From Hydractinia symbiolongicarpus (Eukaryota > Cnidaria > Hydrozoa > Anthoathecata > Hydractiniidae), in the NCBI RefSeq assembly GCF_029227915.1, contig NC_079882.1, positions 25,611,001 through 25,675,000 on the forward strand: a stretch of DNA of 64,000 nt, given 5' to 3'. The notes below the pieces were generated by a model, which was not told where the DNA came from, made no database searches, and saw only the letters and a program-made list of their open reading frames with translations. Of the stretch, positions 45,513-58,359 are shown one piece after another. The first letter of the stretch is position 1; each line of letters begins with the position of its first letter. Both the position numbers and the translations under genes were made by a program.

Positions 45513-47822
45513 ATAACCATTCAGAAAAGAGAAGAAAATAATTTACATTTCTAACGGAAACACTGTCCTTAAATGTTGAAAACAGAAAGCAAGCGATGTA
45601 TAGAATTAAACAACATGTTTTGCTAACATTTCAAAACAAGTATTATTCTCAAGGAACCTAAAAAAGTAGCTACGTGCCGTAACGAAACCTGAGTATTATT
45701 TTTAGTGGTGGATTTTGTTAAGACAATACACTTTAATTTGATTACAGCAACGATTTGATGATTTAATAACTCCTAAACATTGCAATATCTAAAATAATAT
45801 TGCTCTGCCTTAAACCACAAATTACCCTGTTTATTAAAATTAGAAAAAGGATTTAACAGTGAAAAAGTGATTATTAAAATACTGTCTTTGCAGAGATGTA
45901 AAAACACCAAAGATTAAAACAAAAAAATCTAAACCACAAAGTTGGTACACTTTGGGATTCTTAAGAATAGATTAACGTAAGAATACATTAATCTTAAAAG
46001 TTCCAAAATCTAGTTGTTGACTAACTTCACTTAAATTTCAACAAAAAAACTGATTCACAAAAATATATTTTTGCGCATTCTTTTCTTAGTTATGTGGAGG
46101 GGCTAATTCTTCTGGAAAAACCTATCTAAAGCTAAATTTCAAGTATTTATTAATTCTCATTTAAAATCTTCATCTTTAAAAGACATGTTTTGCTTATGTA
46201 AATTTATCTTAATCTATTTTTCATGTAGAAAGTTTATTTTTTCTTTACAGGAAAGCTATATTTGCGAAACTTCCCTCCAAACATCTGATTTTGATCAATT
46301 TGCAAAAATAAAAGTAAATTTTATAAATTTTGAATTACAAAATTTTCTGCTTGCTAGAATTTCATATATTAAAGTAAATTTTATGTTTTCTCGACTTATT
46401 ATTTCAAAAGAGCTAGGAAAAGAATATATTAAAAATAATCCTTAAATTATTATACACTTATTAATATATGTACTTATATATAATTAGTATATACTTTTGA
46501 ATTTGACATTGTTTTGATGTGATAAATAAAAATATACAACTTTAACTAAAAAAAATTGTTTTTTCAGGCGTTTTCAGGAAGATTTAGACACACGCACAGC
46601 AAAAAGCATAAAACAAACATTTGGCATTCTTTCAGTTGCTCTACATTGGCCAACCCTTATAAAATTTTCCATTTTGCCTGCGTTTAATCAATTTGCGTAT
46701 GTGTGGAGATTTACCTGTCCTGAAAATGCCTGTATTTTAACTATTTTTACCATATTAGGTCCTGAAACATGACTAAGCCAGTTGGTGTTTTAGACAACTA
46801 CATAAAGGCAAGCTAATTTTTAATCTAAATTAGAAACACACACACAGCGTGTACTTTTGTTTGTCACTTGCATCTGTAAAATGTAATCAAAACGATTCAG
46901 TTAGTTAAATTTGATTTTCGTGTTCTTGGCCTTCTCGGACTTGATTTTTAGAAGTTGGATAGGTTCTTACCAATCAATACCTACTTCTTTTATATTAAAA
47001 GTGTGTACAGTAAAATCAGTAACGAATCAGCGAAAGTAACAAGCTATAGGACGTTTTTTTAAGAAAACTATTTAAAAAGGGTAAAAGTAGAGCTTAACAT
47101 ATTGTTTATGGGTACATGGATGGTGCAGAAAGAAGCACTCCTGAATTTTAAATCAATAATATATAAAGATAAAGAAATAATAAGTTTAGAACAATAGAGT
47201 AGTCTTTCTCCAGACGGTACATCTTTTTTTAATTCATTTGTCACATACATCATTTTCAGTCTTTTTTTTTGCATTTGTAGCAGTTGCTTATACACTGCTT
47301 CAGCGAGTTTACAAAAGTCTTTACTCTTTTAAAACCTCTTGTGAAAAGAAAAATAACAAAAATCTATTCTTGTCAATTGTCTATCATTTGTAATTTTATT
47401 TTAATTCCGAATATGATTTCGACAAATTTAATTCGATTAATTAATTCGTGTAGCATTGTCTTGCCTCTTTAATTTTTAAAATATTTAATTTCAAAGCACA
47501 GCAGTAGTTATATTGATAAATTTTAAGTGGTATTTTTTATTTAATAGTTTATATTTAAGGACCTGTGCTTTTTCACAAAATGTTATAATAAAAGCAGCAT
47601 GGTCCTTATTATAACTCATTGTCAATTCTGTGTAACATGTAGTTACACTTAGTATTAGAAGATTTAGTATAAAAGTTGTTGGTTATATTTAATGTGGGTT
47701 TTTAACAGTTACTGCTTTTATTTATAATATACTTTTAAAAAGGGTGTCCTGTTTTTTATGTATAGTCCATAATTATATGAAATTTTATTATTTTGGGGGA
47801 TAATGTATTTTGTTTCTTTTAT
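45513..47822. other. Spacer downstream of gene 2
   Basis: AT-rich sequence with short random open frames only. I see no recognisable gene, RNA or mobile element. Confidence 0.5.
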
Positions 47823-48228
47823 TACCGTAATGCTTCGAATAAACGCCCGGGGCGTTTATTAAATTTGTTGACATTTTTGAGGGGCGTCTATTCGAGGGAG
47901 GCGTTTATTAAATTTTTTACGCTTCGTCTCTTTTGCAGTTTTTAAGGATACCTACCTATAATATATATCTTCACAACAGAAAATAAAAGATATTCACATG
48001 TTCTAAAGAATGAACTTCAAAAGGGAAAAACTAAATTTCCAACCTTAATCATAAGATTTAGGAAAAAAGTAAGTAAGTATACTGTTATTATCGCCTCGAA
48101 TAAACGCCCCTTATGACGGATCGGCGTCTATTAGAGGGGGCGTTTATTTAAAAAATAACTGAAAAGGAGGGGCGTCTATTCAAGGGGGCGTTTGATAGAA
48201 GGGGGCGTTTATTCGAAGCATTATGGTA
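47823..48228. mobile_element. 406-base MITE with AATAAACGCCC ends
   Basis: Left 47823-47848 and right 48203-48228 are 26-base inverted repeats with one mismatch (TACCRTAATGCTTCGAATAA then ACGCCC). Several further copies of the core (GGGCGTTTATT, GGCGTCTATTC) lie inside, in both orientations. It has no coding capacity. The layout parallels the element at 13308 although the sequence differs. Confidence 0.8.
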
Positions 48229-50626
48229 TTTGAGTGTTTTTTTCCTTTTAATGTTCTCAGTTAATGAGTTTTTTTATGAAACTACTCGTTAACCGTTATT
48301 GTGAAAAAATAAAAGAGAAAAGCTGTTACTGATTTCATACAAGGCTGATGCAAGAACGAATCAAATTTTGTTTAGGGCTTAATTTTTGCTTATTAGTTTG
48401 AGGTCAAATAACTCACGTAATCTTCTGAATGGTTTTAGAATTTTTTAAAAAACTGTGAAAATTGTTTTAATGTTTTTTTCTAAACTATACGAAGGTGTAC
48501 CTGTTATACTATATTTTTGTTTAGTGTTTTTATTTAGATGTTATTGCATACAGTATGATTTTGTAATATGATGTACAGGTTGTTAATTAAATCCTCTATG
48601 CTTTGTTGTTGAAAGTTATTTCTTCTTTTAAATGGCCGGCTGAAGTATCTGTTTTTGTACTAAAAAAGTGTTATTTCTATGAAGTCATCATAATACAGTG
48701 ATAAGAATGTTATTGGATTAAAAAGAGAACGAGAGATTATTCAACATTTGGTACAAAATAGAAAATGATCACAAACAGATTTACAAGATTTCAACAAAGT
48801 AAGTTCCTTTTTTCTATTCTTTAACTGTTTTAACATTTCTAAAAACAATTCTATATGTCATTCTTGACTTCAAACCACAACCATTGTCAGTATGATAAAA
48901 TCTGATGGTGATATTATATTCTGGTTTAATAACAAACAACATAGAACGACCACCCCCCATGTTAAATATAATCGTGAGGTGTATTTGGCATAATGCAGTT
49001 TTATCTGATTCATCAACATATACATATACATACACCTACAAACATGTACTATAAAAATTTGCTAGTAAGTTACCAGAGCACCCTGTTTTTGTATTTTTAG
49101 ATGCCAAATGATGAGTTCTTACATTTTTAGTGCAATTTAGTTACTTTTTGATGTTTTATCGTCTTCCAAAATACAACCACGTTTCAGTTGCCAAATTTGA
49201 ATTCAGGCTATTGCGTACTCTGTTTATCTGGCCTAATTTTAACCCTTGTCATCCCATAACATTCTAAACAATTTTTTGGTTTTCTGTCCAAAAAAATCCT
49301 GGTGTCTACTAAACTTAGCACCAACTTTTTATTTTTCAAATAATAAATATTTGGTTTCAAAGCAGAAAGTTTTCGGCTATTTGTTGTTTTGTCTGTGAAC
49401 TGATGCAGTAATGCTTTGCACAAATTATACCATTATAATTATGACATTCTTATCTGCTCTTAAATATGGCTGCATATTTCAAATACACACCCTTCCATTT
49501 CAAACAAATAATTATTTTTTTCACTTGAAAGATATAGAGTACCTTAATGCTGAATATCATTCGTAAAGACAATGTATTTATAGCAAATCTTTAATTTTGC
49601 CTTCACCAAGCATTTGGCACAGACACATACGTAGGATGATTGCCGGGTGTGCTTTATTAGTTACACTCTTCTATCTCATGCCTCCAATTTTGGTACTTCC
49701 ATAAAGGTATTCCTTTACCAGTTAGAGCTTTATGAACAATATCAACCTGATGTTATGCTGTTTCCCAAGTTCAAAGTGTTCTAGCCCATATACTACCACA
49801 TTGAGATAGGCCGATGCGAGTTTCTGTTTCCGTGACCTGAGATATAGGGATCTCGAAGATAAGCAGTTGCCTTTGGATTAAAGGGATATAAGATTTTGTA
49901 GAAATCTGAATTTTTAAGTGATTTTGAAACAAGAACCATTTACTAATGCATGCCCAGTTTTTGGCGTCTGTGATAAACCATAAATAATTAAACCCTGGAA
50001 ACAGACAGGAGAGGAATGCACTTATTGTTTTCCTTTTACCTGGCTTCTACTTATGATGTTTCACCCACAAACAGCAATTTGAAACGTTAGAACATCTGCA
50101 TTATTCAAACTGTTCCAAATATTTCATCGAATTTACCTGCCCTTGTAAGGAAAACATGGAGTCTTAACTGGCATAGTAAACAAAGGTAACACATGTTATA
50201 CAAATTCCATCCTTTAAGTGGTATATGTCCTTGTTACACGTTGGTTTTAATTGTGCCTGCTTTATTATCTCCACAAAGTCCAAATCCCTTTATATGTTTC
50301 TTTTGCATCGTTCTCCTTTACCTATTGGTCCTTCTAATTTCTTGCTGGCTTTGAACATTCTCTAAAAAAAACTATTACAATAACCAGCAAGACTCCCCTG
50401 AGATTCTTCATAGTTATTAATGAATTAACAGGATCTTCTTTGGTTTACAATTTTCTTCTTTTACTCTAACAACAATAACATCTTGTAACCTTTGTTCCCG
50501 TTTCTCTTCTAAAGAACAGAAAAAGACAATCCTTATTTAACCAACAATAGCAGACTCGTTCAATGCACTGTCACAGTGTCAACAGCTTATAGTTATCAAG
50601 TTATCATGGTTTTGCCCCAGTGTTCG
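48229..50626. other. Intergenic AT-rich stretch
   Basis: No gene, RNA or clear repeat recognised. Open frames are short and lack any recognisable motif. Confidence 0.45.
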
Positions 50627-50737
50627 TTGTAATGATGTGATTGTTGTCCAGTTATTTAGGTAATAACAATAAAAAATTCAGCTTAGTTACTTTTCACCAC
50701 TCAGGTACTATGAAAGGTGGACGACGTTACCGGGATT
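50627..50737 (+). repeat. Dispersed repeat copy 1
   Basis: About 110 bases (TGATGTGATTGTTGTCCAGT through GTGGACGACGTTACCGGGATT) recur at 54361-54464 with about 10 percent differences and a small deletion. Family unknown. Confidence 0.7.
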
Positions 50738-51907
50738 TTGATAAAGATCGACATAACAGTTGGCTTAAGTACGTTGGCTGCTGCAATTCTGCAGTTGATT
50801 TATCTCATTTAAATATTGTTATACTATTTTTACCAGAACTTAACTCGCCTAAAAAAATAGGAAAGGGAATTAATTTCCCTAGTCGTCTGAATTTGATAAT
50901 TAACCCAGTCGAGTAGGGAGGCAAAGTTTGCTCCCTTTGTTTTCAGGATCGATTAATTATTCAAGTACTGCTGCCTTTAGTCATTTAATTTTGTCTTATC
51001 TTTGTGGCTCGATGCCCATGCACATTTCTCCAGTCACGACGGGCGGGGACTGGCCCACAGCCGTAATGATCAGTGTAAGGCCTAGTGTTGGGCGCCTTCA
51101 GCACGTTTACTACTGCTTCAGCTCAGAGCTACTGCCAGGGTTTCAAGTACTGGCGCACAGGTCGTTGCCTGCTACAGTTTATAATTTTTTTAAGAATTAT
51201 TCTAAAATTTAATTTATTGCCTAATTGTTATGCTTTTGTGTTCACGCGTCGTGTATTATTGTTTTTACGAGTCCTACGTAATGTTTAATCCGAATCCTTG
51301 AGATGGTTTAAAGCACTATGCTAACATTCTGTCATCATACAAGTGTTATCATAACAACCAACTGGTCCGTCACTTTATCTTGAATTATTTTTTATTTTTT
51401 TGTTGTGGCTGTAGCCAGTCTGTATAAATTATCAGTTTTTTCTTGTGCCGTACTGCTTGTGCTCATACTTCAAAATGGTTTGTGATAGAAGGATTGTTTT
51501 TCCATTAAGGATTTTCTCAAATAATAGCTTAACGTCCATGCTGGACAGTAAGATATCGTATTTAGCACTTTATTTTGGGTGCGTAAGCCCAGTTTTAATT
51601 GCAACCTCTATCCCTGTAGACCAGACACTTCGATGCAGTTTGTTGTACTGTAAACCCATTTTATCATTATCTACTTGAGGATATGCTTGAAGGTCATTAA
51701 AAAAGAAAACGTTTCGTTAAATTCTTTGCCATTATCAGTACTATCTGCTATTATTTCTATGCCTTTAAAAATGATAGAGCTTGTGATGATTATATTTCAT
51801 ATGAAACTGGAAGCCTATACTTATCTTTATTACTTTTTATTTTTACATGTTTTTATGTACTGGATGGAACAACTTATATTTAACACTTTTAAGAATATTT
51901 TATATAG
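50738..51907. other. Spacer before the cassette array, with a GC-richer patch
   Basis: A patch at about 51005-51180 is markedly richer in G and C than its surroundings (GGGCGGGGACTGGCCCACAG). It may be the remnant of a mobile element. No gene recognised. Confidence 0.4.
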
Positions 51908-52408
51908 TATGGATGTCTTTAATACATGAGGAGGAGGAGGATGAGGAAGAGGAGGGGAAAGAAATTGCAATTGCAGAAAGTACTGCCATAAAAAGTAATG
52001 CAGTTACGAAGATAACTAATTGGTGGAGAAAAATAATTGAAAAAGAAAAATTGCATAAAAAACAGAAGTCATCAACCCTAGTTGAAGAAGACAAATATTT
52101 TAAGAACGGAACTTGTATTGTGTGTGGAGACAAATGTTTAAAAACTTTGCTAAATGATACCAGCCACGAGAGAAAGGTTACTGAATACGAACAATTCGTT
52201 CTTGTCGAGAAAGATTTTAAGGTATTGTTTTATAGTTATGATGAAGTGTATAGGAATGATGCGATGGATATTGATGAATGGCATGAGATTGATATTGAAA
52301 TAGGTGATCTTTCAAAAAAAATAAGAGTTGTAAGACTTACTAAAAGATGGGAGGATTTTCCAAAACTTCGTGATTTTGCAACTGCTCTTCACATCAAGAT
52401 AAACAATG
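51908..52408 (+). CDS. Tail cassette exon 1
   Basis: Acceptor TTTTATATAG|TA, phase 1-1, 501 bases. Acidic run, IQ-like SNAVTKITNWWRKIIEKEK, then KNGTCIVCGDKC. Its last 340 bases (52069-52408) differ from gene 1 exon 18 at only about five positions, while the part before is divergent. Confidence 0.7.
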
Positions 52409-55400
52409 GTAAGATTGTATAATTTTGTTTGATATAATTTTTTTAGTTATTTGTTTGTTTGTATTTTAAATTTTATATAGTAATTTCCATAATGTTTTAT
52501 ATTTTAATTTGCTGGAGTGATTTGGTGTAAAACAGTGCAATGATTCTAATTGTCTAGTGTGTATTTTTTTTTTAAAAAAAGGCTTTAAAAATATATCATG
52601 TTTACTGCTAGAGAAAAAAATCTTTTATTTACTGATGTTAACGTTAAATGCGTATATACGAATGATAATACGAAACATTGTCATAAAATTTACTTTATCA
52701 CCAGAAAGACGGTTTTACAGGTTGTTGCACCCCAAAACCTACGCAATAGTACAGTTTGCTATAAGTTTTTGGATATTGATTATTTTATTTTTCTGTTATG
52801 CTTGTTGAAACTTCCGCTTGGGTTTATATAATGATCATGTTTTAGGTTCCAGGTAAAAATTCGTATAATATTGAAAGTTGGTAACTTTTTTAATTAGCAC
52901 TACAAACTCACAACGGTGCCGTAGGAACCGGAAGGACGAAAAAAAATTTAAAAAAATAATGTATCTTTTTTTAAAAAAAAATCAAATTAGAAATTTGTTT
53001 CCTTCCCTCCCTTAAAAACCAATCTGTTGCACTGAATTTGCTGTTTCTTTACTACATAAGTAAAAAGAGTGTTTAACGACAATATATTTGGATGTGATTT
53101 CCAATGGTAATGTATTTTCAGGAAATAATAATGAGAGGAAAGAGAACCCTGAGATGCGAGTACCTAAACAAGTTTATAGTTGTTTTCTTACTCAGCAAAA
53201 TAACTCTAGTATAAGGAAGAAAAAAGATGATTTAAATACAATTTCAATGCGTTTTCCGACAATCTAGAGGTTGCAGAGAAAAGGATATTGAAAATTATTC
53301 AACATCTTTTTCTCTGTAACCATTGTTTGCCCTTGCGGAGACACTAAATTAAGCCTCCTTTCCCCAAAACAGAATTTCTTTGGTACAGCACAATCAATAA
53401 ATTCTGATGCTTTTCAAACGTAAGGCCGAATATACAGATACTTTAAATATACATAATTTTTGAAATTATAAAGCTTCTGGTGATTTAATTTATTATCAAA
53501 CTGTATGCGCAGTCAGATGTTTTCAAACACCTACTTTCACTTTTCGACTTCTACATAGCACTTTAAAAAAATCTTTTTATTAGTGTCGCTGTCGATACGA
53601 CATAAGGAGGAAGAGGAAGAGGAAATTTCAATTCAAAAATTGTATAAAAAGTATGCTGTACATACAAAGAGAGAAAGAAAAGAAATTAAAAGGCAAAATA
53701 ATAAATTATGTAACACAGAAGCAGTTGAGGAGAAGTCATTAACCACAGATGACGAAGACCAATATTTTAGAAATGGAGCTTGTATTGTTTGTAGAGACAA
53801 ATGTTTGAAAAATGACAGTAGCCATAAAATAAAGGTTAGAGAGTATGAACAATTCATTCTTGTTGAAAAATATATCCTGAAGTTGGATGATGAATTTGTT
53901 AATGTTTATACAAATTCCCCAATGGATATCGATATATGGAAGGATATTGCCAGTAATATATGTTATCTCTTAAAAAGAATAAAATTGGCAAGACTTGATA
54001 AAAACTGGAAGGACGTATCCACTCTTCATAATTTTACAACTAATCTATGTGACAAAATTTACAATGGTAAGAAACAGTATGTATGATTTTACGTTTTTAG
54101 TTTACACAGTATTTAAAATGTTTTGTTTGTCCTCTTACCTTACCTTATTGCAGGAAATTAACGAGACACGAAATTAATGCGATTTTGAAATTTCGCGTTA
54201 GTACTCTTTTTTAACATTTAAAGTAATAAGTTTTTTAACAGATGTACTTAGTGGTTTAACATTCTTTTTTGTATTAATTTAAAGGCAGCAAAAAACGTCT
54301 ATGGAAAATTAATGTATGACTAATTTAAATCCAGAGCTCTACTGAAGCACAAATCTGTAGTTGTAACGATGTGATTGTTGTCCAGTTATTTAGGTAATAA
54401 CAATAACAAATTCATCTTAGTTACCATTCAGGTACTGTGAAAGGTGGACGACGTTACCAGGATTAATTTAAAGACAGCGAAAAACGTCTATGGAAAATTA
54501 ATGTATGACTAATTCAAATCCAAACTCAAGATGATAGAATATAATTTTGTCTTAACAAAGTAGCCTGAAGACCCAACACAATTTTCCATATTGCCTGGAA
54601 ATTAGAATACTGACCACGATTTTTGATTGGTTACTTCCATTGTTTTTTGCTCACATGATCATTAACAAAAAATCTTTTTTCTTTAATGTTTTGACCATGA
54701 ACGGTCTCACTTATCCGAACAAACACAATTAATTCCTATACTATTTAGGAGCGTGACCATGCTGGTATTGTGGCCATTTCTTGATTTATTTTTGTGTTTA
54801 TTGGTGGTTTTAAATTACGGCTTTGCTATGACACATTCTTTCGTCACTAATCTTTCGTAGACGACGGCATATTCTTAGAAAATGCCTAGTTGTTTGATAT
54901 CCGTGTACCAAAAAATTTTTTTTCATGCATAGTAAATTATAAGTTTTTGTTCTGTATTGAATTCGGAATCCGTGATCAACACTTCTTTCAAAACCACCTC
55001 AGAATTCAGAAGTAATATATTTTTGTTACTTCAAAATTTGCACAAAGAAATGTCCGGGTACCACAAAATACCAGTGTAGAAAATATGATCTAATGGAAGA
55101 AGTTAATATGGAATGAACCTGAAATTCCGTCTGGGATTTCAAATTAAACTGTAGAATTTGACACCTAAATTTCTTTTTTAGGATCAGTTTTGTTTTTTGA
55201 AAGAATAGTAATATTTTGGGTACCTTAATTTACATGCATTACATAAACGTTACTCTTATATACTTTCAATTTACCAGTAATTATAAATTATTATTTAATT
55301 ATTGAATTTAAAAATGGGTAAAAGCAGTTTAATTCAACAAAATTAAATACAATTTGGGCTAATATATAATGGGTAATAAAATAGTGGTTAAATTTTTTTT

Positions 55401-57018
55401 ACATACAGTTGTACAATGTAATGCATAATACGATATTACACATGGGATACAACATTGCAATACAATACACGCCATTAAGCATATAACATATAACAGGAAA
55501 TAGTAAGACTAACAACGGCCACATGAAATGCATGCAATTATCTTCCTCTCGCAATTAAGATTACCAATATATTTTATATGTTTTATGCAATGTATTGATA
55601 TGTTATGTATTATACGTAATAATCAGTGTATTCTGTGTTACTAGTCGTAAGCCCATAGAAAACTCTATGTAGATTCCCGTCAAAAAATACGCAGAAATTT
55701 GTCTATCACTATCCGCACTCACTAACTTTGGCTCACAATCAGACAGCAAACATTATAATAATATAGATTTTATAAACGTGAAAAATCGGTATAGTAAACA
55801 TTTTATGTCTGATAATGTCTTGTAGATGTAAGATAACGTATCAACAATACAACTTCTAGTATTTATTCTTTTATATGCCCGAATTAATGTTTTTATTAGT
55901 GTCGCAACACTTGATGGAGCTTGAAGAACAAGAAGAGTGCATTGTTGTTCTTACGGATGAAAGTCATAGGAGTGTGTCTGAGCTTGAGGAAGAAGTGGAC
56001 GAGCAAGAGGTTCTTACGGACGAAAGTGTTAGGAGTGGATCTGAGCTTGAGGAGGAAATGGACGAGCAAGAGGTTCTTACGGACGAAAGTGATAGGAGTG
56101 GATCTGAGCTTGAGGAAGAAGTGGACGAGCAAGAGGTTCTTACGGACGAAAGTGGTAGGAGTGGATCTGAGCTTGAGGAGGAAATGGACGAGCAAGAGGT
56201 TCTTACGGACGAAAGTGTTAGGAGTGGATCTGAGCTTGAGGAAGAAGTGGACGAGCAGGGTGAGGAGGAAAGGGAGGAGAAGGAGAAAAGTACAGCTCGA
56301 AGAACTGCTGCCAGAAATAGTAATGCAGTAACCAAGATAGCCAATTGGTGGAAAAAAATAATTGAAAAACGGCATAAGAAACAGCCCAGAAATAAATCAA
56401 ATAAAACAGAAGCAGATGAAAAGAAATCGTCAACCACAATTGAAGAAGATGAATATTTTAAGAATGGAACTTGTATTGTTTGTGGAGATGGATGTTCGAA
56501 AAATATGTCAAATGGCACTAGCCACGAAAAAAAGGTTGAAGAGTATAAACAATTCATTATTGTTGAGAAAGATTTCAAGAGGCTGTATGAAGATTTGCAT
56601 AAACTGTATGAAAACGATGCGATGGATATCGAAGAATGGCAAGACATCGACACAAAAATAAATGATCTATCAGAGAAAGTAAGTAATGGAAGATATACAA
56701 AAAAATGGGAGGAATTTTCAGAGCTTCGTGATATCACCAATAATATACACAAAAAAGTAAGAAATGGTAAGACAACTTTTTGTTTTGTTTGAATCTCTTT
56801 GGTTACTTTCTGTTACTTGTGTGCTTCTGAATGTTTTGTAATGACTTGATAAAAAGTGGGGTCTATAACAACATCACAACATTTATTTTTTATTTTTGTT
56901 AGTATCACGGCGTTTGAAAAAATTGGAAACAGGAGATTTTATCGATGTTCCGGGGCCTAACCGACGTAAAAATCAAAAAAAAGTTGGAACAAGAAAAGGT
57001 ATTGTTAATAGAAAATAA
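51908..57018 (+). CDS. Array of three TRANK1-like C-terminal exon cassettes plus terminal exon
   Basis: Exons 51908-52408, 53584-54066 and 55900-56766 each have a TAG acceptor and a phase-1 start, and end AATG|GTAAG in phase 1; the terminal exon 56903-57018 starts in phase 1 and ends TAA. They can be joined in any number without breaking the frame. Each cassette encodes an acidic stretch, then (in cassettes 1 and 3) an IQ-like helix, then a KNGTCIVCGDKC-like motif and a helical tail, as at the end of gene 1. No start codon or helicase part precedes them, and gene 2 stops 6.4 kb upstream. They may be alternative 3' exons of gene 2 (or gene 1), or a relic of a lost paralogue. Confidence 0.6.
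53584..54066 (+). CDS. Tail cassette exon 2
   Basis: Acceptor TTTTTATTAG|TG, phase 1-1, 483 bases. It encodes RNGACIVCRDKCLKNDSSH and the helical tail. The IQ-like SNAVTKIANWW segment is missing, replaced by a Lys-rich helix. It is the most divergent of the three. Confidence 0.65.
54273..54522 (+). repeat. 60-base direct repeat flanking dispersed repeat copy 2
   Basis: 54273-54332 and 54462-54522 are near-identical (TTAATTTAAAGRCAGCRAAA core) and bracket the dispersed repeat copy at 54361-54464, with a one- to three-base overlap. It lies in the intron between cassettes 2 and 3. Confidence 0.7.
55900..56766 (+). CDS. Tail cassette exon 3 with 63-base repeats
   Basis: Acceptor TTTTATTAG|TG, phase 1-1, 867 bases. 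It begins VSQHLMELEEQEECIVVL, matching the terminal exon of gene 1 (VSQRLEELETEEEFIEVL), then five 21-residue acidic repeats, IQ-like SNAVTKIANWWKKIIEKRH and KNGTCIVCGDGC. The fusion of a terminal-exon start with a tail body shows the unit of duplication. Confidence 0.7.
55947..56261 (+). repeat. In-frame 63-base tandem repeat, 5 units
   Basis: Units encode VLTDESxRSGSELEEEVDEQ-E. Units 1, 3 and 5 read EEEVDEQ and units 2 and 4 read EEEMDEQ, so the array grew in 126-base steps. Confidence 0.95.
56903..57018 (+). CDS. Terminal exon of the cassette array
   Basis: Acceptor TTTTTGTTAG|TA, phase 1. It encodes VSRRLKKLETGDFIDVPGPN and a basic end, then TAA. It is homologous to gene 1 exon 19. Confidence 0.75.
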
Positions 57019-57276
57019 ACAGAGTGTTTATAGTTGGCTTTTTGACTTTCTATTTTACTGCATGTGGTTACGAAAGGACAAATTTTTAAAATGTAGATAC
57101 CATGTACACTTTTTATTTATTACTGGTGCATAAGTGGTTGTCTGCTATTATTTCTTTGTTTATTTGCTTGTTTATTTATTTATTTATTTATCTTTATCAT
57201 GTTGATTTTTTTTAGTGCTGAATTTTTTTTATATACAACGTATATAAAGAGGGTAATTTTTAAGTAGAGATGTGTA

Positions 57277-57282
57277 AATAAA
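57277..57282 (+). terminator. Candidate poly(A) signal after the cassette array
   Basis: AATAAA about 260 bases after the TAA of the terminal exon, a normal distance for a 3' UTR. Confidence 0.45.
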
Positions 57283-58276
57283 ATATGTAGGTCGTTTAGT
57301 TCAATTACCTTGATTTTGCAAAAGTATACCTGCAATTAGAACGATCTGACACCGGAAGACAGTTCAAGTCCAACTTCAAATTTGATAGTTTAGGTACACA
57401 GAAAAAAAGTTAAGATTAATTTCACACTAAATATACAATTTGCACCTTTGTTTTAACAATATTGTTACGTGATGTGATGACGACATAGCATTCACTAAGT
57501 TAATAATTAACAATCTAAAACAAGTGATATTAAAATTATGATATATTTTAAAAATAATTTATGTTTTTTTAAAAAAAGGATGTTATATTCTAGTTAGTAT
57601 TGATAAAGAATCTTTTGATGTTACAATTTCTTCATAAATATAACCACTTGTCATGACATATATGATCCTTGCAGCTTGCTGCTCTGTCACCTCTTCATCA
57701 TTAAGCTATGTTTTATTGGAGTTATCGTCGCATGTATTATTTGCGTACATTTTGAAAATATGTGGGTTGTAATATTCAAAGTGTTTGTTTTTTATCTATT
57801 GTGTCTTTTTTTAATTTTCTGACTAGAATATTAGGTTATTTTTATTATGAATATATTTTTTATCTGCATAAGATATAAAAACATTCTCAACAACTGCAAG
57901 AGAAGTTTGTTTGTTTTGCTACCTTGAGTAACACTGTAGGTAAAAAATCACATAAGGCTAAGAGAAATCCATCGTTGTTTGAACAAGGCAATATTCTCTT
58001 ACCTAAGTGCACGGATTAGGTTTGGCTTGCACAGTAATTAGTATTTACACATTGCGTGAAAATACATAAATATTTCATGTATTATATTGTGCTGTATGAA
58101 ATTGTATTAAAGACAAGTGTAATGATGCTACATAGTACTTTACCTGTAATAAAACTATTATTGTTAGAATCTATAAAAATAAACATGAAATAAAATTTAT
58201 ATTGCACGAGAAAAAGCTTGGAAATGTGAAAATCACAGATTCAGTTCCGATTTAGAAATAACTGAAACATAATATG
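57283..58276. other. Spacer and probable promoter region of gene 3
   Basis: AT-rich. It ends with a strong donor CATAATATG|GTAAGTTAAT at 58276, shared with the region upstream of gene 2, so a non-coding first exon probably lies here. No other feature recognised. Confidence 0.45.
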
Positions 58277-58359
58277 GTAAGTTAATTTTTTAACTTTAAT
58301 GTTTTATTGAGCATTTTCTTAATATTATCATAAACAATTGTAATGGAACTTTTGTAGAA

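Noticed and set aside
55964-56752. 262-codon minus-strand frame of Ser-rich repeats
   Set aside because: It is the reverse strand of the 63-base acidic repeat in cassette 3.
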